Assembly: GCA_022494885.1 (NCBI GenBank)
Contig: JAGVSM010004561.1
Span: forward strand, 1 to 64,000
DNA: 64,000 bases
DNA from: Micrasema longulum
Taxonomy: Eukaryota > Arthropoda > Insecta > Trichoptera > Brachycentridae
Reading direction: 5' to 3'
The translations under genes were made by a program, and so were the position numbers. Under the pieces are notes generated by a model, which was not told the origin of the DNA, did not search any database, and saw only the letters and a list, made by a program, of their open reading frames with translations. How positions within the stretch are numbered: position 1 is the stretch's first letter; every line of letters starts with the position of its first letter. Positions 1-11,200 of the stretch are shown here, piece by piece.

Positions 1-2100
1 TTGACATTCCTTTTTGAAGACCAAATAAAGTGCCTAACTTAAAAGCAAACACAACATCTCATAGATCAGAAAATTTTCTTTCGACCTTTCCCATTTTTTT
101 TAAATTTTGGTACTCATTTATAAATTTGGGAAAAACGGACAGGGTGGCAAAAAACGAAAGGAAATAAAAATCGCTGTATATGAAATTGAACAATTCAAAA
201 GAGTAACTCGTTTGTTGATAAAAAACAATGCTTTTTTATGAGTGTAACCGATAGAAAAACCCGCGGTCTTTAAAATAGTTTCTGGTATGTGGAGAAATGT
301 ACTTTTACTGTAAACTTTTTGTTTAAAAACACAACAGGAATCCTAGATTGTCTTTTGACTCCTTGCTCTTCTCAGGTAAAGATCTTAAAAAATAAATCTA
401 ATGGATATTAGTCCGCCTATGGTATACATAATCGCGGTCGCCTACCACACCTGTGGTGGTATTCTGAATCTTCTTAATATAAATATAGTGGTTAATTTGG
501 GAAGTTTTATTTTTGCATGCACCTAAACTTTGATTCATTTATGGCCACACTGATGATTAAACGTCAAACGAATACGAACACGGGAAAATATTTATGAAAA
601 TTTTCATTTAGACCATTATTGCATTACCCAAAACACTTAATTATGTTGAATTGACCAAACCGTGTTAGTTTTTTTTCCGTTTTTTAGACAGTTTTATGCA
701 TCACCCGACAATGTTTTGATATTACTAGATTTGAGTAAATACTCGATTATAGATTAAATGAACACAATCAAAAGGTTGATATCAGTTGTTATATTTAGTC
801 TAAATTATTGTCCTTAAAATATAGATTGATTAGAATGACAGCTGTCAAACTAATTTCATTAGTGATGGGAAATTACTGATCACTGATCAAATCGATTTTA
901 TCAGTTATTTCATGCAATCATGAAACTCTGTTTCCGAAAATTGATGTAAACAACGCAAAAACAAGCCTGTTATAGTGTGTTTAACACAATTATTCACCAA
1001 AAAATGATACATTTATAATTTTTTCATGAACTGAACGTCAAATGAATTATTTTTTTGTTCGATTAATTTGTCCCATCTCTAAAGTTTTTGCAAAATGATG
1101 TAACCTTGTAAGAACGTCGTTAATAATAAGGTTTATTTTAGTTTTCTTTTAGTTTTAAAGCTGATTTTATATATTAATGTTGATTTATGTTTCAAGCATT
1201 GTATAAAAAAAATCAATTAACACGCCAGATACAAATGATTTTTCGTGTGTCAATATAAATAACTCCTTTGACTTTACTACAAAGTTATGTCGTCACTTTT
1301 TCTGACAACTCTGATATGAACGTTCATACATTATTATTTTTGTGTTTCGGGTTACATAAATTGTGAGAACAGAAAATTTCGATAAATAGGTATCCGAATA
1401 TTGTTTTCCTGTCACTGTCTTGCAGATACCTCCCCGATACTGTGCGAAAAAGACAACTGCTTATCAGACCTTTTGTTAAAATAGACAAAATCGACGTTTC
1501 GCTGTCCCGTTTTCCGCACCTCAAAACTCAACCGATTTCGTAATTTTTTTAGACAAAGTATCAGAAAAAAAAATCTGTATCAGTACGTTTTGCGTTTTTC
1601 AAAAATAGTTATATTTGTATACCGTGCGCCCGAAGCGAACATATATATTTTTTTTAAAAGTTAAATATGAAAACATTTCTCCACAAAATTTATATTGATT
1701 TAGATTATACAATTAATTTTTCTAAATCCATTTCATATATTATTTTAATCGGTTTTCGTAGTACGTGATATTTCCCTATTCTATTAAAAATAATTATTTA
1801 ATTTTGTTTGGGAGACATATTTACAACACAGACTATAAACTTACACAGACTCATAGAAACTGTTACGAGTCAATAATTTTAGAGAGCAATAGTACTCTCC
1901 GATACCGTTGTCTTAAATATTATAAAATTCACAAGTTAAATATTTTACAACACAATATTCCCATGGGCACAACATGCATAAATGCATCAAAATATTGATA
2001 AATGCATTTAAAAATACTATCTTAAATAACTATCAATAAGACATTGTACTTTCAAAATTAAAATAATACATAATACATATTCGACATAATCCACTGAGTA
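1..2100. other. AT-rich non-coding DNA, probably CELF intron or upstream
   Basis: No convincing exon was found on either strand; the short open frames are chance. The first visible CELF exon (5264) starts inside the gene, so this is probably intron. One repeat copy at about 1425-1645 matches 59655-59880 and is listed separately. Nothing else recognisable was seen. Confidence 0.5.
1425..1645 (+). repeat. Dispersed repeat, copy 1 (pair with 59655-59880)
   Basis: About 220 bases align in the same orientation with 59655-59880. Shared landmarks are CCTCCCCGAT, TGTGCGAAAAAGACAACTGC, CGTTTCG-TGTCCCGTTTT and a downstream TTATATTTGTATACC block. The alignment breaks into conserved blocks with small indels, as expected of an old interspersed repeat. 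No coding potential is evident and the family is not identified. Confidence 0.7.
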
Positions 2101-2121
2101 TATAATTAATGTATAAGTGGA

Positions 2122-2310
2122 GGCCTCCGTGGTGTAGTGGTCAACACGCTTGACTCACATGCGGAAGGTTCCGGGTTCGATTCCCGGTGAGAACACAAAA
2201 AAATTAAAAGTGATTTTTCTCAAGCCTGGGTTTTCTGTGATGTAATTCACCACTGTAATTAGGCCCAATGGCCTGGTGTGGTGCAAAAATAAATAAACAA
2301 ATAAACTTAG
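2122..2310 (+). repeat. tRNA-derived SINE, family 1, copy a
   Basis: The head resembles a tRNA, with an A-box-like GTGGTGTAGTGGTCAA and a B box GGTTCGATTCC at about 2174-2184. A shared body follows (TCTCAAGCCTGGG, GTAATTCACCACTGTAATTAGGC) and the element ends in an A-rich AAATAAACAAATAAA tail. Near-identical copies lie at 16132 and 34334 and a diverged one at 4767. The shared non-tRNA body and A-rich tail mark a SINE, not a tRNA gene. Confidence 0.9.
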
Positions 2311-2804
2311 CTGTACAGTAATCGGTAATGCTGTGGGCCGCGTTGACACGGATAATAATGTTAATATATGTCGAAATGTGAGTTTTCGAAAACTGTTTAT
2401 TTAACATTTTACCGCGTCTCACATTTCGCGAGGCGAACAAATCAATGTAAGCTGATTCCGACACATTCCATTTCGTAGTTCAGTGAATGCAGAGTAATGT
2501 GACATCCTCAGAATATACCTTTGAAGTTCTCGATTCTCGCGAATCGGATGCGCATAGCACATAACTGACGATTTACACCGCGCGACATATTATTAGTTTA
2601 TTAATACCGACCTACCCAACTAAATCAAAACTATGTTTAAAAAAAAACTGCGTAGCAAGTAAAACGAAAATTCATCAACCGAATATCGGTCTAATTTGAC
2701 GAAAGCCAAATGAGTAAAATTTCATATCTCTGATTTAAACGTATTTTTGAAGCACTAAAACAAAACGATTTTATTATTGTTTTAATTTTAATGAAATGTC
2801 TTCG

Positions 2805-3235
2805 TTTATTTATTTATTTATTAGTTTATACATACATTGTTACAAAAATGGCACAAAAAACACTGGCAAATTCTGCTTGTACTAGGAGTAGGCTCAGTAT
2901 ATGAAGGGTCGGCAAGCCAGAAATATTAGTATGCCTAATGTTGCAATCGGTTCCTATATGGGAAAATGCCTGTTCTAAGAAACCGATTTGTTGCAGCAAA
3001 TATGGTTTTTAAATATGTTTCCTTTAAATAAAAATAATATTGAAGAAATAGAAAAACAGTTATAGCCCAAAAGAGAGGAAAAGAAAAAAAATACAGTTTT
3101 CATTAAATGTAAAAATACAATTAAATATATAGCATACATACTACATACATACATATACATACATATACATACATATATACACACATATACATACATATAC
3201 ATATATATACACACATACATACACAATATATATGC
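2805..3235 (-). repeat. LINE-like 3' end with (TAAA)n tail, next to a microsatellite
   Basis: On the minus strand the block ends in (TAAA)n, seen as (TTTA)n on the plus strand at about 2806-2822, a common tail of insect non-LTR retrotransposons. Its other side grades into an ATAC/CATATA microsatellite at about 3135-3235. The 83-codon open frame over this stretch is low-complexity translation of the microsatellite. Confidence 0.5.
3135..3235. repeat. ATAC/ACATAT microsatellite
   Basis: Imperfect runs of ACATAC, ATATAC and ACACAT units fill about 100 bases. A related TATG/GTGT composite lies at 53805-53970. Confidence 0.9.
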
Positions 3236-3644
3236 ACATGCAAAAATACAATAAATTCAATGGGATATCATAATATTTAGATGTTGATTTAGTTGTGATG
3301 TATTTACAATTTATTATTTAGTTACGTCTAGTTATAAATACATATTGAACTACTGCTTAAATATTTAAGCATATCTCACAAAAATAAAGCATTTTAGCGG
3401 TACTACCATACATTTCAACCGTGACTGATTCAGATGATTTAGCATTTTTTTTTAATTACTTAACCCTGCCGATGACACATCTTAAGCTCTGTAAATGCCT
3501 AGACTTTCATATTCTCGGGAACAGTTTAACTCTGTTGAAAAAATCTATATTAAGAGAGGGAAAGAAAAAATATCTTCCAAAACTTTCGGGATAAATTGTA
3601 TTTATTTTTGAACCTATTATTATCTGAGAAAACACAAAAAAATC

Positions 3645-3850
3645 ATTTTATTTTTATTTATTTTATTTAATTTAATTACTATAAACGCCCAGAGGGTTTT
3701 GACAAGTATGGTGCAAAGATAAAATATATAAAGAAAAAAACATTACATTTAGTACATTCAAATATATATTCCTACATATAACTAGTAAGAATGTAAAGAT
3801 GACATGATATATGTATATAAATATTGTAAAACATTTAAATAATTCAATAT
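3645..3850 (-). repeat. Probable LINE 3' end with (TAAA)n-type tail
   Basis: A (TTTA)n run on the plus strand is followed by non-simple sequence beginning CTATAAACGCCCAGAGGG. The layout matches the blocks at 2805, 14295, 23340, 40240, 59270 and 61680. No reverse-transcriptase motif remains, so the call rests on the tail. Confidence 0.35.
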
Positions 3851-4169
3851 ACCCAGTAAGAAAAACTTTTTTTAAAGATACGCTAATAAATAATAAAAAT
3901 CCGAATTGTTGCTATAAATACGCAGTTTTAAGCGGGTAGAAAAGAAAATTGTAAACAAATTATGAACATGCTTTTAACAAACGTGTACATAAATATACCA
4001 CCAAAACTGAAGCATTTATTTTCTGATGTTTCGTATTAATAATAAGTCTTATGTCACAAGAGTATCTTAATAATGTACACTGGTAGATCAGCTTTTTCAA
4101 GTGCAATAGGTTTATTATATTAAAAGAGAACAGATTTTATTAGGTTTACAAGACGTATATCAAAACAAA

Positions 4170-4570
4170 ATATGTGTCCTATAAAGGGAGGCAGAAGACC
4201 AAATTTCCTGTTTTACACAGATAATGCGTCAACAAACCATTTAAAACAATTTACAATACCTAGAATATGCGACTAATATAGCAATAGATTTACCGAGGCT
4301 GATATTTTTTATGACCATGTATGTACGTATGTAAATTTAGGTAAAAAATCATAGAAATATTGAGAGAAGAAGATATTTGATTAGCTTTATTATTATATAC
4401 ATATTTTTCATTTCTTATCTTTTACATTTCTTACCTTTTCCATTTGTTACATTTATCATAATTAAAATTATTGTGTGTAAATGAGTGTCCTATAGTAATG
4501 TCCAAAGAAATTGACATATTTGTGTACAAACTGTTTGTTTACCCAATAAAATAAATAAATAAATAAAGGG
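4170..4570 (+). repeat. Non-LTR-like dispersed repeat, copy A
   Basis: This stretch aligns in the same orientation with 7560-7910. Shared blocks include GCGTCAACAAAC, TTTACCGAGGCTGATATTTTT, AAAGAAATTG and ACTGTTTGTTTACC. It ends in AATAAAATAAATAAATAAATAAA, a retroposon-type tail. The family is not identified and no long open frame remains. Confidence 0.65.
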
Positions 4571-4766
4571 TCAATAGGACACACAGCATTGATTGTGTCT
4601 ATATTTTACTGTTGTATTATCTTAAACCATCTAAAATAACTATGGAATGTAAGAATGTGTCAGTTTTCAACAAATTAAATAAATAAATGCATGCATCTAT
4701 TTACATACAGGCGGGAATACAGGAAAATAGGTAAATAAATCAAATAATTCAAATAAAACTTATTTG

Positions 4767-4945
4767 CAGCCAACATGGCGTAATGGCTACGACGCTTGTC
4801 TAATGCGTGTAGGGTTCCGGGTTTCATTCCCGGCGATAACACAAAATATCAATGTTATTTATGATTATGTAGTAACATTTCATTTATCAAGCCTAGGTGT
4901 TCCGTGATGCAAATTTAACGCTGTAATTGTGAATTCTGTAATACA
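4767..4945 (+). repeat. tRNA-derived SINE, family 1, diverged copy d
   Basis: The tRNA-like head has GGCGTAATGGCTACGACGCTTG as its A-box half and GGGTTCCGGGTTTCATTCCCGG as its B-box half. The body keeps TCAAGCCTAGGTGTTCCGTGATG. It is more diverged than the copies at 2122, 16132 and 34334, so it is probably an older insertion. Confidence 0.75.
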
Positions 4946-5263
4946 TTTTTTTTATTTACTAAGGAAAAAAACAGCATTACTAAATATATACAATATTATA
5001 TGAAGCACAAAAATACAATGAAAAAATCCAGTGAAGTTTGGAAAAAAAACATAAAAAATACTAATATAAAAATAATAATATGTGCATAGTTTATAAATAT
5101 GAAAAATTACAATATAGTTTAATGATAATTAGATTTGAGTTAAAATTAGGACATTTGTGTATTACGTCTGTACTATTTTAAGACCAAATAATTATATTTT
5201 TCAATAATAATATGTGAGTGGTCGAGTGTTTGAATAATAATAATTATTATTTTAATTTTTCAG

Positions 5264-8200
5264 GCGCTCCACCACAGCCAGACGATGGACGGTTGCTCGG
5301 CGCCGCTGGTCGTGAAGTTCGCCGACACGCAGAAGGAGAAAGACCAGAAGCGGCTGCAGCAGATGCACGCCAATCTGTGGAACCTGGCGGGGGTGGGCGG
5401 CGGCGGCGGCGGGCTGCTGGTGCCGGCGGCGGCGAGCACGCCGCCCGCGGCGCACGCCTTCCTGCCGGCGCCGCCCGCGCACGCCGAGGCGGCCGTGTCG
5501 CCCGCCAGCGCGTCCTTGCAGCTCCTGCAACAGCTCCAAGCCGTGGGCCTCCAGCACCATTTGCTGCAAGGTATTGCGCTCTCCTGCACTTTTATCAACA
5601 CAAGAAAATGCATCAACATAACACATCATCATCATCCATGTCCGCTCCCTAGATGTAGCATTCCACAATAGAGCCTCTCCTGTGCATCCTTCCAAGTCAG
5701 ATTTGCGTCCTGTAGTTCTGACATGAATTGCCGACGAACAGCCAGCAGCGGACGTCCAGGACGTCGAGAATCTGATGTCTTGTAAAGCAGCCAACCGCGG
5801 TTAAAGCTCTCACGAAGCATCGCCTGTCCATGGCCCAGCCAACTGTATCGCCTCCGCCTGATGACAGTTGTCACTGAAATTAAATGCGTCTTTTTCAAAT
5901 TCTTTTTTTTTTCATATATCGACAGGACGACACTGTTCTATCCCAGCTTCATGAACAGCTTAGACCGCGCAGGACAAAACAATGAATCTCTACAATGCAA
6001 CGATGCACGTTATAAGCGAGTTCACCAAAAATTATGATTTATTTCATACCCAGCTGTATTTAAATGAGGAAGTTCAGTGCAACGGAAAATGAATTGGATG
6101 TAAAAAATGTTTTCTTACGCGCGGTAAAAATTAAAGCATTCAATTATATGGCGAAGTTTCTCGAAATCATATGAAAAAAAATATATTTTGATAAAAATAA
6201 CCTTCTTTGAACCACGTCACTAGTTCTCCGAAATCAACCCATGATAGAATGTTGTGAAAATTTTCTGGTTAAACTGTTTTTCTGGTTTTCTGGAGAACTT
6301 GAGACTTCACAGTCGGAGTAATTTCAAAATCACAAAACTTTTTAAAATCATAGCCCTGATAATACGATACATAAAAATATAATATTTTTTTCTTAGTTTG
6401 ATAGTCTATTAACAAATAAAAAAATGAACAAAAACCACTGAACTTCCTCGTGAGAACGAACCAAATAATGAAAAGGCATTTTTTGTGCCGAAATTTACGA
6501 CATAAAAAATGTGCAGGAGCGACATGCACTCGGGAAGCATGTGGCTATTGTCCCTCTGTCTTGTATGTTCATGCACGTTCACACGAGGACAATAGGTCTG
6601 ATGCTGGTACAGGACAATATTGTCGTGTCCTCGTGTGAATGCTACTTTCGGTAGTTGCATACATCCGCACGCATTTTTTAAATATATTAACAAATAACAA
6701 CAGTTTTTTCAACAATCATTTGTAAAATATTATTTTGAGGGGTTGCATGTCACACGTCGTGTAACCTAACCTACACTGAGCTAACCTAACTTAACTCTCT
6801 CTCTAAAATATCCTAAATCTTCACCAATTTGCATAGCGACTAAACGTGGCCAGCTGTATTTTATAACTACACGTTAGTAGCTTTTTTACAATACAAAGCC
6901 GTTTTGTAATATAGCCAGCCAATACCTATGCATTATCTTCGCAAAGAAAATTCATGGTAAATATGAACATACTTCATTATGTAAATATGAAAATACATTT
7001 TAATTTTATTATTTAAAAAATAAATTGAATAAAATATTATTATTAAAAATATATATTAAATAATGCCGTACAACACGCACACACATCCTCTCACACCCAC
7101 ATACCTACACACTAAATCACACTTACGCTGAATTTAACGTAATATATTTTCACATACCATGGAGTAGTTCAATATTAAATATTTGTTTGTAATAAGCTCT
7201 ACGTGTCCCTTCTATAAAATAAATCAATTTACCCATCTTAAAGTAGAACACATAAATATTAAAAATAACCTATCTATGTGTGTGGAATAGAACCAGGATC
7301 TTGAACGAGTGTTTTCGGCTCGTTGGCAAACCCAGGCGAAAATCCTAGTTGAAATAAATCCGCCTCATAATGTAGTGTTTGGCTCATTCCCATACCATTC
7401 TTAAAGTTCTGGGTTCGATTCCTGGAAGGATGGACATCAAATATTGTTTCAAAGGGTACTTCAATATTCCATTGATCCTAAACTGGCATCCGATCAAATG
7501 AACAAAAAATGACAAAGATTCACTGCAGTTAGAGCACCAATGGAAAAATTAGCATGTTTATTTTGTGTTCTAATAAAAAATAAAGGATATTATCAACAAC
7601 AGCAAACAAGCGTCAACAAACTATTTTGAACAATCTACAATACCTTGAATATGCAACCAATATAACAATATATTTACCGAGGCTGATATTTTTTTATATA
7701 AAAAATTATAGAAGTTTTGAGAGAAGCAGAAATTTAACTTTATTATTATTTAAATACTTTTTCATTTCGTTTCTTTTACATTTATTATATTGAATATAAT
7801 TAAGTGCAAACAATTTTTTTGGAGTGTGCATGAGTGCCTTACACTAATATACAAAGAAATTGGCAATATTTGTCTACATACTGTTTGTTTACCTAATAAA
7901 ATAATATACGTAAATTTTTGTTCCTTTATACGCCCTTGTTTATTTACAAAAATACAAATTTATCATAAATGCTTAAAAACATTAATTTTTTCTACTTGTA
8001 AAACTACTGTATAAATATATATTTTTTTTATTTTGTAGAGTGACACTTTAATCCACTTAGTTTGATAGACTAATAACCGGTGTCATCGCTCTTAGTGTCA
8101 CATTGTAATGAACTTGTAGAAATATAATATATATTTTTTAACTTACAAAAAAATAGGTAATGGAGATAGATTCATGTTTATTTTCAATCAATCGTCTCTG

Positions 8201-11200
8201 ATCTGTAAATGTTTCTTTTAAAAATTGTCCCCATTGTGTCCTCCAGTTGCACGTTTTAGAATAACTAAATTTATGTATTCGATTACTGGTATGTTCACAG
8301 GACTGAGTGGGCAGACTGCGGACGCTGCCAGCTTATTAGCACCTATGTCCATGCAAAACTTGGTGACGCTGGCAGCAATCGCTCAACCACAAATCACAGC
8401 CGCTTCGCAAGCTCCTGCACAGCTCACTCCGCCTGCCACTTCATTATGTAACTAATATTTCTATCCTAACTTTACTCGCATAGTAATCAAATTAATATTG
8501 ATATTAAAAACCTCTATTACAAAGAGAAAATTCAGTTTTACATTTATTCTTTTTAAATTAAATAACACGTAACTTTATCTCAAAGGTTATTAAACCAATT
8601 CGTAATCTTATTTGATTGATTAGGTATTTTAGAGGAAATATTTTTGAAACACTTTACCATTTTAAATTATTAATATCTCTCTTCACCTAGGTCTTCTCGG
8701 GAAGACAAATCTCACAGGTAAATGAATTATTATTAGACCTGATTTGCGTATGCTTGTATTTTGAATTCTTTTAAGGTTATTATGAATTTCAACTGCAGTA
8801 ATAATTTTTACTAAATTTTCTTTAGTCTTTTGTAAAACTGACCAGACTTTCCGACTCACAATGCTTTTGTAGTAAATAATTATATTTTAAATGTTCTTAT
8901 ATTATGTTTCCATTTTTAGTAGGTAACTACCTACCTAACGCTAATCATTGTCACAAATCTTCTTGATGTACCTAATTGGTTTTAACCTTTGTACCGTTGT
9001 GTGTGTGTGTGTGTGGTTTTCTACCATTTTTAATACCATTTTTGTCCAATAATTCAATTACTCGGTAATAAATAATAAAACCATTTTCAACAGGAATGTA
9101 ATATATTTATCATTTTAAAATTACTCCATATAAATCTAACTTTTAAACTATTGTTCCATAATGTAAATACATAGAAAACTATATTTAAAACAACTATGTA
9201 AAATTTGCATGTGAACTATACAACTGATTAGAAATGCTTAGTATTTTATATATTTTAAAATAGGCAGTAATGTAAAATTGAACAGAAATAATTGACCAGC
9301 TTTTGAGTTACGCTTTTTATACTATGTAAGCAGTCTTGTTTACCTACTCATACATTTTAGTCTTACCGATTACTTATTAATGAGAAAGTATAATAATGTA
9401 AATATGACAGAATTCATTTAGAAAGAAAACTTCTTAGCAAAGCCTGCAAGCTCCTAACGTAACTGAACGTAACTAAATAATTACATATCGCACCTTTAGA
9501 ATGAAAACGACTTAACTAAAAAAAACTTAAAATGAATTAAGATCATAAAACGACTTCAATGAACATTATCCATCTTTCTGCATTTAAAAAAATGCAACAT
9601 TCGAGTGAAAATAGGACAAAACTGTTACATCGGTCTCTTTGTTACTCCGAGAATTTAGGTTACGTGTCAGTACGGAGGAAGGCAAGCGACGCTATTAGTG
9701 TTGTGTTTATATCGCTGTGTGAAGGACGCAACGCAAACAAACATATAGTGACCGAAAGCCGGTTGAGTCAATTTTATTCCGATACAAATGGCAACTTTAC
9801 TTTATTTTTTTTAATATTAAAACGACCAATTTAGCTTTGTGATTGTTTCGTTCCGACTTACTGATAATCTTAGTGACTGTGTTTGGTGACCTGATCTGAC
9901 CTAATAAAAATTATGTCATTATCTTATTTAACAAAGTGTATTTGTTTGCTTGTTTTTTTTTAAATCTAATAATGACTCATTAAATAAATGTCTTGTTTGA
10001 ACTTATAATAATTTATTTTTATTACGCCTTTCTTTCATAGATTCATAGCTGAATGACTTCCGTATAATTTTTAACTCAAAATTTGGTGCTAACTTCGAAA
10101 AATACGAAACAATCGTCGAAAGAATACGAAGGTGTCACAATTTACATTCTTCTTTTGCAGTTTTAAAAAAAGTAGATTTTTTTAGTCGAGTCGTTTTCGT
10201 CCTAAAGGTGCGATATCGTCACTTAACTAACAATGCCGTGTCATTTTTACAGGATGATGAAAAAACTGCTTATTTTATCGAATTCAAGAGGAATTAGACT
10301 TAATACTCGTAGCTATAGGACGATATGTATAAAGAAAAATATTGGAGGCTTTGGTTTTCTTGTAGATACATAAAAATTGTAAACATAAAATTTCTTGAAC
10401 ATGCAATTATTGTGCATTTAATTTGTACGTATGTATGTAGGTATAAAAATAAATTTGGCTGTATTAACAAGATACTGAAATCATTTTCAGGGTCCACAGC
10501 GGATTCCCTTAATTCGGCATATGCGGCACAGTTCGGGGCGAGCACATTCGCCGCTTCACCCCTTGGAACTGCTCTGGGAACAGCTGCTGCTGCGGCAGCC
10601 GGAAAGCAAATTGAAGGTGATATTTGCTTATATTGTATTATTTACTGTTTCTTAAGTCGTTCTAGGTTTCGATAGAATTTTAGGTTGTTCTACACCTGAT
10701 ATTGTCGGTGATACTGAAATACCGCATTACTATCAATTTACTTTTTTACAGGGGAACCTAAAAACTGGTCTATTAATGCCAGGCGGCCGGAGAAGTGACG
10801 TCCAAAGGTAAAAAATGTAGGTGCTTCATATTGAGGGGTATCCGAATCACCCCCATGTATGTTCCGCGATTTTGCGTAATTTTCGAGTTATGATTTTTTA
10901 ATGGGCTTTTGAAAATTTTCGACCTGATCGGTTTTTAATTAATTTTTTTGATTTCATGAAGGTTTTTTCAGGATTTTTTTTAAACTCTTATTTTTATTGT
11001 ACTTTCACTCATAAAATAATCAGCTTCATAACATTAATGAAAACTATAAAAGTTTTGACCCAAAATGCAGAATTTAAATTCGAGCGAGTCAAACATGAAC
11101 TTTCAACATAAAATTTAAAAAGGCAATTTAGTTTCTGAGTAACTTGTTGATGTTTTTTGTATTATTACGAAAGGTTAGAGTCTAGCGCAGTTTTTAAAGT

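Noticed and set aside
2122..2195. tRNA gene with good A and B boxes
   Set aside because: It continues into a body and A-rich tail shared with 16132 and 34334, which marks a SINE; the cloverleaf is not complete.
5218..5794. Overlapping long open frames on both strands across the GC-rich exon
   Set aside because: They are by-products of high GC. Only the frame reading [11 protein letters not shown] matches CELF and fits the splice sites.
6269..6693. Several open frames on both strands of 86-94 codons
   Set aside because: They overlap a short inverted-repeat segment and show no motif or splice support.
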